Assembly (NCBI GenBank): GCA_021798935.1
Contig: JAJZBL010000006.1
Span: forward strand, 1-45,498
Source: Microcaldota archaeon
Lineage (GTDB): Archaea > Micrarchaeota > Micrarchaeia > Micrarchaeales > Micrarchaeaceae
DNA length: 45,498 bases
Reading direction: 5' to 3'
Part shown: piece by piece, positions 7,973 through 15,337 of the stretch
Layout: the number at the start of each line of letters is the position of its first letter
How positions within the stretch are numbered: position 1 is the stretch's first letter
Position numbers and translations under genes: made by a program
The notes under the pieces: generated by a model
Databases searched by the model: none
The model's input: only the letters and a program-made list of their open reading frames with translations
What the model was told of the DNA's origin: nothing

Positions 7973-8005
7973 AATTATTTATTTAAACTAAAAATATAAA
8001 TAATT
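7973..8005. promoter_or_regulatory. Inverted repeat between divergent prx and Lrp-type regulator genes
   Basis: AATTATTTA (7973-7981) and TAAATAATT (7997-8005) form a perfect 9-bp inverted repeat with a 15-bp spacer in the shared promoter region. The right arm overlaps the likely TATA box of the regulator gene (centre about 8000, ATG 8034). Lrp/AsnC proteins often bind A/T-rich palindromes in their own promoters, so this is a plausible operator. In sequence this A/T-rich it could also arise by chance from two facing TATA boxes. Confidence 0.35.
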
Positions 8006-8033
8006 TGTTATTTTAATTATATAAATTGATAAA

Positions 8034-8450
8034 ATGTTTAATAAAATTGATAAAGATATAATAACTTTACTTTATTCCAATGGAGATATATCATCTGATG
8101 AAATTGCTTCGAAGCTTGGCATAAGTAAAGGTACAGTCAGAAATAGATTGATAAAGTTAAAAGACGAAGGAGTGATCAAAAACTATAGCATAAGGGCAAA
8201 ATTGCAAAAAATTGGTATGGCTGAAGTTATAGTTGGGTTGGAGATTGCACCTGAAAATTATATCCAAGCAACAAGTGATATTGCATCTTATGGCTGGGTG
8301 AATGAATTTTACAGGACTTCTGGAGATCACTCTGCTATAGCTATAATTATATCTGATAATGACACCATACAGGAGAAAGTTGCGGATTTGCTGAAAGTAA
8401 AGGGAGTAAAGAACGTATATCCTTCTTTTGTGCAGGACTTGATCAAGTAA
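8034..8450 (+). CDS. Lrp/AsnC-family transcriptional regulator
   Basis: The N-terminal winged helix-turn-helix (about residues 5-52, with SSDEIASKLGISKGTVRNRL) is followed by a RAM/ligand-binding domain (about 65-130). This is the standard single-unit Lrp/AsnC architecture, and 138 aa is slightly short but complete. These proteins form dimers and higher oligomers and respond to amino acids or redox cues. Its position, divergent from the peroxiredoxin gene, makes that gene and itself the most likely targets. A TATA-like element about 30 nt upstream implies a very short leader. The stop codon touches the end of the convergent nth gene. Confidence 0.9.
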   Translation: MFNKIDKDIITLLYSNGDISSDEIASKLGISKGTVRNRLIKLKDEGVIKNYSIRAKLQKIGMAEVIVGLEIAPENYIQATSDIASYGWVNEFYRTSGDHSAIAIIISDNDTIQEKVADLLKVKGVKNVYPSFVQDLIK

Positions 8451-9098
8451 TTATAAGCTCTTTGCAACTCCATTTTTTGGGCATAACTTATTAAGTGGGC
8501 ATTGGCTGCAACGAGGGATAGTGCCGCATAATTCCTTTCCATGTTCCTTAAGTATATATGCAAAATTATGCCAATATTTCTTGTCTAATTTAGACTTCAG
8601 TTCCTCCTCTATTTTATCAGGGTTTTTTGAATCTGCTAGCCCTATCCTTTGCGATAGCTTTATTACCCAAGTGTCGACAGGTATACCTTCAACTTTACCG
8701 TAAGCATTTATCAGTATTGTTACTGCAGTCTTCTCTCCTATTCCGGGAAGCTTTAGAAGGTCCTCTTTTTTATCGGGCAATTTTCCATTATATTTTTCTT
8801 CTATGATCCTGCATGCTTCTATTATCCTCTCTGCCTTTGGATTAGAAAATGTAACCGGCTTTATATAAGACAAAAGATCTTCTTTATTCGCATGTGCATA
8901 ATCAGATGCAGTTTTATATTTTTCAAAAAGCTTTGGAGTAAGCTTGTTAATAGTTGTATCTCTTGTCTGCGGCGAAAGTATAGCTGCGACAAGTAAATCT
9001 ATAGGTGTTTTAAAGTTTAGGTAATATCCTACATTTTTATATTTGTCCTCGAGGATGTTTACAATCTCATCAAACTTCTTTTCATCTACTATTTCCAT
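8451..9098 (-). CDS. nth: Endonuclease III-like DNA glycosylase (HhH-GPD with Fe-S cluster)
   Basis: The helix-hairpin-helix LPGIGEKTAV carries the Schiff-base lysine K123. The GPD loop PVDTWV carries the catalytic aspartate D142. C-terminal cysteines (CGTIPRCSQCPLNKLC) make the 4Fe-4S site, but with C-x5-C-x2-C-x5-C spacing rather than the usual C-x6 at the first interval. It removes oxidised pyrimidines from DNA and cuts the abasic site. It is one of two paralogues in the window; the other is at 10370 beyond the IPP isomerase gene. It converges on the Lrp gene with no gap. Confidence 0.88.
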   Translation of the reverse strand: MEIVDEKKFDEIVNILEDKYKNVGYYLNFKTPIDLLVAAILSPQTRDTTINKLTPKLFEKYKTASDYAHANKEDLLSYIKPVTFSNPKAERIIEACRIIEEKYNGKLPDKKEDLLKLPGIGEKTAVTILINAYGKVEGIPVDTWVIKLSQRIGLADSKNPDKIEEELKSKLDKKYWHNFAYILKEHGKELCGTIPRCSQCPLNKLCPKNGVAKSL

Positions 9099-9111
9099 TT
9101 AATAACCCAAA

Positions 9112-10209
9112 TTATATATCTGCTTTCACCCAGCTTTCAAGAGGTTCTGTCATAACGTATTTCGCTTTCCTTAAGCCTTCTATATCCTTTGCTCCTATTA
9201 GGAACATTATAGATTTTAATTCATAAATTTTCTGTTCTAAAAATCTTTTAACTGCGTCACTTGATTCGGTTGCTGGCCTAAGTACTGGCCACGCCATAGC
9301 AGTCATCGATGCTCCTAATGCTATAGATTTGGCTACATCAAGGCCTGTCCTTAATCCACCTGATGAAACAACAGGCACGTTTACTTTATTTACTACGGAG
9401 CATAAAGAAGCTGCAGTTGGTATTCCCCAATCCCATAGCAGATTTCCGAGTAATTCCTTGCTATGCAAATTCATCTGCTTTGCACGATAATATTCAACTG
9501 CAGAATAACTTGTTCCTCCCATTCCTGCAACCTCTATTGCGCTTACTTTTGCTTTCTCCAGATTGGACGCTACATATCCAGATATCCCAAACCCCACTTC
9601 TTTTGGTATTACTGGAACCCCCACCTTCTCAACCAATTCCCTTATTCCATCTAAAACTGATGTATAATGGGGCTCTCCCTCTGGTTGTACAAGTTCTTGA
9701 GTTGGATTTAGATGTGTATATAAAGCATCTGCATCCAGCATGTTTACCAATTCCTTTGCATCATCTATAGAAAAACCTTTTGATATCTGTGCGCCACCAA
9801 TATTAGCACCTATGAACGCAGATGGAGCAGATTTGCGGGCTATTGAGTATGTTTCCTCCAATTTCTTATCGTATAATGCAGCCCTCTGGCTCCCTACCGC
9901 CATTCCAAGGCCAAGCTCTTCCACTGCAATTCCTATATTTTCATTTATTTTATAAGCTAAATCTGCACCTCCTGTCATTGCACCCACCATTATAGGCGCA
10001 GAAAACTTATGGCCTAAAAAATTGACTGATGTATCTATATCATCAAAATTTATTTCAGGAAGTGAATTATTGATTAAATGCACACACTCAAATAAAGTAG
10101 ATACCTTTTTAGCTTGTACTGGTTTGTCAATGCATATGTTAATATGGTCCTCTTTCCTCTGCATTATGTCTTTTATTTTTTCTTCCTTTGTGGAATCTGA
10201 ATCCTGCAT
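9112..10209 (-). CDS. fni: Type 2 isopentenyl-diphosphate isomerase (FMN-dependent)
   Basis: RKEDHINICI near the N-terminus, followed by APIMVGAMTGG and GGTSYSAVEYYRA, are hallmark segments of IDI-2, a TIM-barrel flavoenzyme. It interconverts IPP and DMAPP using FMN and NAD(P)H. This is the usual archaeal isomerase feeding isoprenoid lipid synthesis, and the geranylgeranyl reductase at 38.8 kb acts later in that pathway. The longest frame starts at 10263, but a TATA box at 10233-10245 lies inside that extension and about 30 nt before ATG 10209. The true protein is therefore most likely 365 aa, beginning MQDSDSTKEEK. It ends 14 nt before nth on the same strand. Confidence 0.93.
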   Translation of the reverse strand: MQDSDSTKEEKIKDIMQRKEDHINICIDKPVQAKKVSTLFECVHLINNSLPEINFDDIDTSVNFLGHKFSAPIMVGAMTGGADLAYKINENIGIAVEELGLGMAVGSQRAALYDKKLEETYSIARKSAPSAFIGANIGGAQISKGFSIDDAKELVNMLDADALYTHLNPTQELVQPEGEPHYTSVLDGIRELVEKVGVPVIPKEVGFGISGYVASNLEKAKVSAIEVAGMGGTSYSAVEYYRAKQMNLHSKELLGNLLWDWGIPTAASLCSVVNKVNVPVVSSGGLRTGLDVAKSIALGASMTAMAWPVLRPATESSDAVKRFLEQKIYELKSIMFLIGAKDIEGLRKAKYVMTEPLESWVKADI

Positions 10210-10232
10210 AGTATCAATAATTACAACGCAAG

Positions 10233-10245
10233 AAATAAATAAAAA
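10233..10245 (-). promoter_or_regulatory. TATA box of the IPP isomerase gene
   Basis: On the minus strand this reads GTTTTTATTTATT, centred about 30 nt before ATG 10209. It fixes that ATG as start and excludes the hydrophobic 18-residue extension encoded upstream. Confidence 0.5.
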
Positions 10246-10369
10246 CATTGATATGGCTTGCAAGCCTTAATTTACATATTTTGCAAAGATTCAGGATAGC
10301 AGAAAAGCATTATATTTCATATTTAAGATAATATCTAAATTTTAATGTTCTGAAATAAGATTGGATTTG

Positions 10370-11071
10370 ATGGACACAAAAAGCATTAAAAGCAGAAAAT
10401 TTATAAATCTAGTGATAAAGAGGCTCAAAGAGGCTTATCCCGATCAGATGCATACACAGCTTAAGTATTCTAACAAATGGGAGCTTTTGGTTGCAGTTAT
10501 ATTATCTGCACAGACCAAGGATATATCAGTAAATGCCATAACTAAAAAGCTTTTTGAGGACTTTCCAAAGCCGGAAGATTTATTGAGCCTTGAGCCTGAA
10601 GATCTGTATCCATATTTAAGATCGATTGGACTTTATAAGGGAAAATCAAAGCGGCTCATTGATGCTGCAAAAATGGTAGTCAACCAATTCGATTCGAGAG
10701 TCCCAAACAATACAAAGGATCTTATGAAAATTCCGGGAGTAGGCAGAAAGGTCGCAAATGTGGTATTATCAGAGGGATTTGGCATAAATGAAGGGATTGC
10801 AATAGATACGCATTGCATAACAGTATCAAACAGATTAGGCTTGGCAGATACAACTAATCCTGCAGTTATAGAAAGGGAATTGATGAGGATCACAGCAAAA
10901 AGGGAATGGAACAACATATCGCATCTATTTATAGCACTTGGCAGGGATACATGCCAAGCAAGGAAAAAGATATGTGAAAGGTGTGTACTAAATGATATAT
11001 GCATATCAAGCACAGTAAAAAATGATACTTATAAAAATAGAAATATCCACAATATTAATAGATTAAAATGA
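10370..11071 (+). CDS. nth: Endonuclease III, second paralogue
   Basis: The HhH motif IPGVGRKVANVVL (lysine K127 from ATG 10370), the catalytic aspartate in AIDTHC (D146) and a canonical cluster CQARKKICERCVLNDIC (C-x6-C-x2-C-x5-C) identify a classic Nth glycosylase/AP lyase. The loop histidine in DTHC and the intact cluster make it the more typical of the two paralogues here. ATG 10370 is preferred over the TTG at 10361. A hydrophilic tail of about 25 residues follows the cluster. Its stop overlaps the ATG of the next gene by 4 bp (ATGA), so the two are co-translated. Confidence 0.92.
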   Translation: MDTKSIKSRKFINLVIKRLKEAYPDQMHTQLKYSNKWELLVAVILSAQTKDISVNAITKKLFEDFPKPEDLLSLEPEDLYPYLRSIGLYKGKSKRLIDAAKMVVNQFDSRVPNNTKDLMKIPGVGRKVANVVLSEGFGINEGIAIDTHCITVSNRLGLADTTNPAVIERELMRITAKREWNNISHLFIALGRDTCQARKKICERCVLNDICISSTVKNDTYKNRNIHNINRLK

Positions 11072-11739
11072 AAGCAGTCTGCCTTTTCAGTGGTGGCAAA
11101 GATTCTACATTAGCTTTACATAGAGCTTTTGGAAGAGGGATAAAGGTTGACCAACTTTTGACTATTTCTCCAGATAATGATTACAGTTATATGTTTCATA
11201 AGCCAAATATAAAATTTACTTCTCTGCAGGCTGAATCCTTGGGCATAACACAGGTAATGATTAAAACCAAAGGCAACAAGGATGAGGAATTGATAGACCT
11301 TGAATCTGCAATAGAAGATTCTAATGCTGATTTAATTATAACAGGTGCAATTGCGAGCCAATACCAAAAAAGCAGAGTGGATGCAATATGCGAAAAACTT
11401 GGAATAATAGATTATTCGCCATTATGGGGCATAGAGCCTCTTGAGGAGCTTAAAGAACTTGCTAAAAATTTCGATGTTATAATAACAAAAGTCTCTGCTG
11501 ATGGTATGGACAAGTCCTTGCTAGGTGCACATATAGATGGTGACACCATAATAAAATTATTGGACATCGAAAGAAAGTTCCACATAAACTTATCATTTGA
11601 AGGAGGGGAAGCAGAGTCTTTTGTGCTAGATGCACCTTTATTTAAGAAAAAGATTATTGTAGATAAATCGCATGTTGAAAATGATGGAACTAATGGCGAG
11701 TATATTATAGATAACGCACATTTAGAGAATAAAATTTAG
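11068..11739 (+). CDS. dph6: Diphthine--ammonia ligase (Dph6-type ATP pyrophosphatase)
   Basis: FSGGKDS at residues 7-13 is the PP-loop that binds ATP. ITGAIASQYQKSRVDAIC and YSPLWG are the conserved downstream blocks of the Dph6/MJ0570 family. It amidates diphthine to diphthamide on elongation factor 2, using ATP and ammonia. The family length of about 220 aa matches. The start ATG overlaps the stop of nth, and the aminotransferase gene follows after 8 nt, so nth-dph6-aminotransferase form one operon. The other diphthamide genes (dph2, dph5) are not in the window. Confidence 0.9.
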   Translation: MKAVCLFSGGKDSTLALHRAFGRGIKVDQLLTISPDNDYSYMFHKPNIKFTSLQAESLGITQVMIKTKGNKDEELIDLESAIEDSNADLIITGAIASQYQKSRVDAICEKLGIIDYSPLWGIEPLEELKELAKNFDVIITKVSADGMDKSLLGAHIDGDTIIKLLDIERKFHINLSFEGGEAESFVLDAPLFKKKIIVDKSHVENDGTNGEYIIDNAHLENKI

Positions 11740-11747
11740 GTGAGTAT

Positions 11748-12980
11748 ATGGTAAACGAGAGTTTGGCAAAAAGAAGCAAGTTTGCGTATAATGATATAGA
11801 AGAGGATAATGCAATTGCATCAAGGATAGAAAAGGCAGGCAAGCAGGTTATAAAACTTAACCGTGGCGATCCTCCTCAGTATATAAAGACTCCTGATTAC
11901 ATAATAGATGCTTATGTAGATGCACTGAAACATTACAAAACAGGATACACTGACATGACAGGGATTAAAGAACTCCGTGAAGCAGTATCAGATAGATACG
12001 CAAGATTTTACAAAGTTAAAGTTAATCCAGAAAATGTTATAATAACACAGGGAGTCTCAGAAGCACTTGCATTCTTGAATAATGTACTTATTGATAGCAA
12101 TGACAAAGCTATACTATTTGCGCCTTATTATCCTCAGTACATGCCTCTTCTTCAGATGTATGGAGGCTCTCCTATATTAGAAAAATATTCTGAAAAGCTT
12201 GATTGGAATCTGGATATAGATTCGTTGAGCAAATCGTTAAAGAGAATACCGAAGCCTCAGCTTAAGAAAGTTAAATATATGATGATAACCAATCCAAATA
12301 ATCCTACTGGAACTGTGCTTAAGAGGAGTTATCTTAAAGACATAGTAGATTTGGCAAACGAGTACGGGCTTTTCATAGTGAGTGATGAGATTTATGATGA
12401 AATAGTATATAATGATGCAAAATTCACAAGCATAAGTGAGGTTGCAAAAGGCATTCCACATATGATCCTCAATGGTGCCTCTAAAGTATATGACTCTACT
12501 GGATTCAGGATTGGATTTATGATAATCCCTGAAACAGACAAATTTTCATTAAAGATTTCTGCTAAGCTAAGAGACTATGCTACAGTCAGGTTGTCCGTGA
12601 ACACACCTGCGCAATATGCTATTGCTGCAGCTATAACGAATAAGAAGGAGCATGAAAAAGCAATAAAAAGTATGGTTAAAGAGATAAGCGACCGTGTCAA
12701 TTATGCTTATAATCTTTTGAAAAAGAATGAATACCTCGAAACAGTAAAGCCAAATGGCGCTTTCTATATATTTCCAAGGATAAAATTAGACAAACTTAGG
12801 ATTAAGGATGATAAAGACTTTGTGATCAAGCTGCTTGAAGAAAAGAACCTGCAGGTTACAAGAGGCTCGGGATTTGGTGGAGACGGGCATTTCAGGATAG
12901 TGTCATTACCACCTAAGGAAATATTAAAGGAATCAATAGATAGGATAGGTGATTTCTGCGAAGAAAACAAAAAGAAATAG
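11748..12980 (+). CDS. PLP-dependent aminotransferase, class I (aspartate/alanine-type)
   Basis: Family blocks occur in order: NPNNPTGTV, the PLP-binding aspartate in SDEIYDEIVY, the Schiff-base lysine in NGASKVYDSTGFRIGF, and the substrate-carboxylate arginine near the end in GDGHFRIVSL. It transfers amino groups between amino acids and 2-oxo acids. Similar archaeal proteins are annotated as alanine or aspartate aminotransferases, and sequence alone does not separate them. An AGGTGA SD sits 4 nt before ATG 11748. It is the last gene of the nth-dph6 operon; tRNA-Val follows 38 nt downstream. Confidence 0.9.
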   Translation: MVNESLAKRSKFAYNDIEEDNAIASRIEKAGKQVIKLNRGDPPQYIKTPDYIIDAYVDALKHYKTGYTDMTGIKELREAVSDRYARFYKVKVNPENVIITQGVSEALAFLNNVLIDSNDKAILFAPYYPQYMPLLQMYGGSPILEKYSEKLDWNLDIDSLSKSLKRIPKPQLKKVKYMMITNPNNPTGTVLKRSYLKDIVDLANEYGLFIVSDEIYDEIVYNDAKFTSISEVAKGIPHMILNGASKVYDSTGFRIGFMIIPETDKFSLKISAKLRDYATVRLSVNTPAQYAIAAAITNKKEHEKAIKSMVKEISDRVNYAYNLLKKNEYLETVKPNGAFYIFPRIKLDKLRIKDDKDFVIKLLEEKNLQVTRGSGFGGDGHFRIVSLPPKEILKESIDRIGDFCEENKKK

Positions 12981-13018
12981 ATATATTTAAAAATATGATT
13001 TAAGAATATATCTTTACT

Positions 13019-13090
13019 GGGCTCGTCGTCCAACGGCTAAGATGCCAGCTTTACACGCTGGAGATTGGAGTTCGACCCTCCACGGGCCCA
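13019..13090 (+). tRNA. tRNA-Val, anticodon TAC
   Basis: The acceptor stem GGGCTCG/CGGGCCC has one T-G wobble. The anticodon stem is CCAGC/GCTGG with loop TTTACAC (anticodon TAC), and the T arm is TGGAG-TTCGACC-CTCCA. The discriminator is A. CCA is not encoded and no intron is present. The A/T-rich region just upstream (TATATTTAAAAATATG) can act as promoter. Confidence 0.95.
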
Positions 13091-13207
13091 TTAGGCAGTT
13101 GGTTTATTTAGGTGTCTTTGCCTTTGCTTCTAATTTCATTTCTACCTGATGCTTCTTCATAAAAGAACTTTATTTACATTAATACAAATTGTGTTAAATT
13201 TTATTCT

Positions 13208-13251
13208 ATGTGGGAGTAAAATCCACATCCTTTAGGAGTAGGAGAATGTCA
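13208..13251 (+). mobile_element. Second possible IS200/IS605 right-end remnant
   Basis: This sequence has the same layout as 6317-6356: GTGGGAG, AAATCCAC, a short hairpin around TCCTTTAGGA, then GGAGAATGTCA. Aligned, the two share AAATCC, a TTTA loop, AGG-rich 3' arms and the terminal TGTCA, followed in both by ATTG and CA. It abuts the 3' end of the exonuclease III gene, whose TGA stop lies inside the terminal TCA. No transposase or tnpB is nearby. Assignment rests on resemblance alone. The rest of 13091-13207 is A/T-rich with no evident gene. Confidence 0.35.
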
Positions 13252-14010
13252 TATTGACAAGGTTAGCTCTATAGGTGCATGATCTGATCCTTTTACTTTA
13301 TCTAATATGTCCGCGGATTTTATATTTTCCTTAAGGCTGCTATCTACTATGAAGTAATCTATCCTCCATCCTATATTTCTATTTCTTGCACCTGCAAAGT
13401 TTGACCACCATGAGTATTTTATTTTTTCTCCGTTTAGATATCTGAATGTATCTATATAACCTGATGAGAGAAGCTCATCCATCCATTGCCTTTCCTGTTC
13501 GGTAAAACCTGCATGGTTAATATTGTTCTGTGGCTGCGCTATATCAATATTCTTATGGGCGACATTGAAATCTCCGCAAACTATAACTCCTTTATTCTTC
13601 TTGAGGCTATTCAGATAATTTAATAATTCATTATCAAATTCTATTTTATAGTTTAGCCTTTCAAGCATAGGCTTAGAATTCGGAAAATATATATTTAAGA
13701 GGTAAAATTTTTCGAATTCTAATACCTCAACCCTGCCTTCTGAATCATCGGAGCTCTCGATCCCTTTTTGAAACTTTAAGGGCTTTATTTTGCTCATAAT
13801 CATTGTGCCGCTGTACCCCTTTTTCTCTGCAGAGTTTACGAACAAATTGTATCCTTCATTTCTTAAAACAGATGGTATGTCTGATTCACCTGCCTTAATT
13901 TCCTGAAAGCATAAGATATCAGCATTCTCGCTTTTAATGAAATCATCAAGACCTTTGGTGGTTGCAGATCTTATGCCATTAACATTCCACGATATGATCT
14001 TTAATTCCAT
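13249..14010 (-). CDS. xthA: Exodeoxyribonuclease III / AP endonuclease
   Basis: The EEP-fold motifs are complete: SWNVNGIRSA at the N-terminus, CFQEIKA (metal-binding Glu), VCGDFNVAHKNID, the WRIDYFIV Asp block and the catalytic GSDHAPI near the C-terminus. The enzyme cuts DNA 5' to abasic sites and trims 3' ends, so it works downstream of the two Nth glycosylases in base-excision repair. Its 253-aa length fits the family. The stop codon lies within the IS-like remnant. A TATA-like ATTTATAG lies about 35 nt before ATG 14010. Confidence 0.95.
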   Translation of the reverse strand: MELKIISWNVNGIRSATTKGLDDFIKSENADILCFQEIKAGESDIPSVLRNEGYNLFVNSAEKKGYSGTMIMSKIKPLKFQKGIESSDDSEGRVEVLEFEKFYLLNIYFPNSKPMLERLNYKIEFDNELLNYLNSLKKNKGVIVCGDFNVAHKNIDIAQPQNNINHAGFTEQERQWMDELLSSGYIDTFRYLNGEKIKYSWWSNFAGARNRNIGWRIDYFIVDSSLKENIKSADILDKVKGSDHAPIELTLSI

Positions 14011-14053
14011 GTGCTTGCCTTTTATTTGAGAACTTAAAAGCTCTATAAATCTA

Positions 14054-14131
14054 ATAAAGCGATATTCTCCGATCGCTAAAACATTTAGGCCTCCAAGGAA
14101 GGATGATTGGCCATCCTGATACCGCTTTTAT
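14054..14131 (-). ncRNA. Possible structured RNA or leader/trailer element between sufC and xthA
   Basis: In this 242-bp gap, ATAAAGCG (14054-14061) can pair with CGCTTTTAT (14123-14131, one bulge). Inside lie AGGATG/CATCCT (about 14100-14116, loop ATTGGC) and an alternative hairpin AGCGAT/ATCGCT (14058-14076). The closing stem and the alternative hairpin compete for the same bases. It sits upstream of the xthA promoter and downstream of the suf operon. No known family is recognised, and either strand is possible. Confidence 0.2.
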
Positions 14132-14252
14132 TTTATCTTTCAAATTTATATATGTTGCATTAGACTTATATGCACATAAAAGGGAGGTTTTAACACTCCG
14201 ATAAAATAATCCTAATATTTCATTAGGTTTCAGAGCTTGAAATACCTAAAAT

Positions 14253-14993
14253 TTACTCACTGCTTTCTAATCCCTGGTATCCGGATTTCTCTATCTGGGA
14301 TACTAGCTCCATCCCACCACTCTTTACTATCTTCCCTTTTTCCATTATATGGACAAATGTTGGATTCATGTATGACAGAATGCGGTTATAATGGGTAATA
14401 AGTATTGTACCCATGCCAGTCTGACTCACAACCCTGTTTATATTTTCAGCGACTACCTTTATAGCATCGACATCAAGCCCTGAATCAGGCTCATCCAATA
14501 TTGCTATCTTTGGCTTAAGTAATGACATCTGCAGTATTTCCGATTTTTTCTTCTCTCCTCCTGAGAAACCTTTATTTAGGTATTTATCAATCAATGAATA
14601 GTTTACTTTAAGTGCAGATTCTTCTGATTTAATATCATTAAGCATTCCTCTTATGTTTACAGGCTTGTCTGATATTGACTCTATAGAAGATCTAAGGAAG
14701 TTAACAAAGCCTACTCCATCTATTTCCACAGGCTCTTGGAATTGAAGGAAAAGCCCAAGCTTTGCCCTTTTATCAGTTGACAATGTAAGTATGCTCTTTC
14801 CATCTGCAAGTATGTCGCCCTCGCTAACCTTGTATGCAGGGTGGCCCATTATAACTTTAGCTAAAGTAGTCTTACCAGATCCATTTGGGCCCATGAGCAC
14901 ATGCATCTCGCCTTCCTTTACTGTCAAATTAAGACCTTTTATTATTTCATTTTCGCCTACTTTAACATGCAAATTTTTTATTTCCAAAATCAT
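14253..14993 (-). CDS. sufC: SufC, ATPase of the SUF Fe-S cluster assembly scaffold
   Basis: An ABC ATPase with Walker A GPNGSGKTT, signature GFSGGEKKKSEI (the SufC form), Walker B AILDEPDSGLD and switch histidine ILITHYNR. SufC binds SufB and SufD and drives the conformational change that builds Fe-S clusters. Its 246-aa length is typical. It is the last gene of the operon sufB-sufD-regulator-sufC, 28 nt after the regulator. No cysteine desulfurase or SufU/SufA gene is in the window. Confidence 0.96.
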   Translation of the reverse strand: MILEIKNLHVKVGENEIIKGLNLTVKEGEMHVLMGPNGSGKTTLAKVIMGHPAYKVSEGDILADGKSILTLSTDKRAKLGLFLQFQEPVEIDGVGFVNFLRSSIESISDKPVNIRGMLNDIKSEESALKVNYSLIDKYLNKGFSGGEKKKSEILQMSLLKPKIAILDEPDSGLDVDAIKVVAENINRVVSQTGMGTILITHYNRILSYMNPTFVHIMEKGKIVKSGGMELVSQIEKSGYQGLESSE

Positions 14994-15021
14994 TTTATCA
15001 TCTTATTTATTCAGATTAATT

Positions 15022-15333
15022 TTATTGCCAAACTTTAATGGTGCACTTTGTATTAGAACCTACAGGGCATATGCTGCAGATTTGCTTTTGTGCATCTGCC
15101 AAATTTCCTGCAACCATGAGAGAAGCTATAGATTCTATATCAGAATCTTTTATCTTATATAGAGGGGTTTTAACATTTAATTTATTCAGGTATTTGCTTA
15201 TCTGTGCTTGAGTAACACCTAGTTCTTCTGCTATCTCTGACTCTTTCATATTAAATTTCTCATTCATTTTTATTGCCAATGCACTTCTGAAAGAAGGAAG
15301 AAACTTTTTCAGAAACACCTCATAGTATATCAT
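15022..15333 (-). CDS. HTH regulator with C-terminal Cys cluster embedded in the suf operon
   Basis: The helix-turn-helix NMKESEIAEELGVTQAQISKYL (about residues 29-50) is followed by a short helical segment. The C-terminus contains CSICPVGSNTKC, i.e. C-x2-C-x7-C (about residues 86-97). This resembles the archaeal predicted-regulator family COG2522. The position inside the operon, 4 nt after sufD and before sufC, and the three cysteines suggest an Fe-S or metal sensor that represses suf when clusters are plentiful. That role is inference. The palindrome at 18039-18057 over the operon promoter is a candidate binding site. Start ATG 15333. Confidence 0.75.
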   Translation of the reverse strand: MIYYEVFLKKFLPSFRSALAIKMNEKFNMKESEIAEELGVTQAQISKYLNKLNVKTPLYKIKDSDIESIASLMVAGNLADAQKQICSICPVGSNTKCTIKVWQ

Positions 15334-15337
15334 GTTT

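Noticed and set aside
9740-10270. Plus-strand open frames within the IPP isomerase gene
   Set aside because: They are shadows of a confidently identified gene and have no start signals or family resemblance.
14098-14120. C/D box small RNA near GGATGATT and CCTGAT
   Set aside because: The C-like box is imperfect, the boxes are only about 10 nt apart, and no second C'/D' pair is visible.
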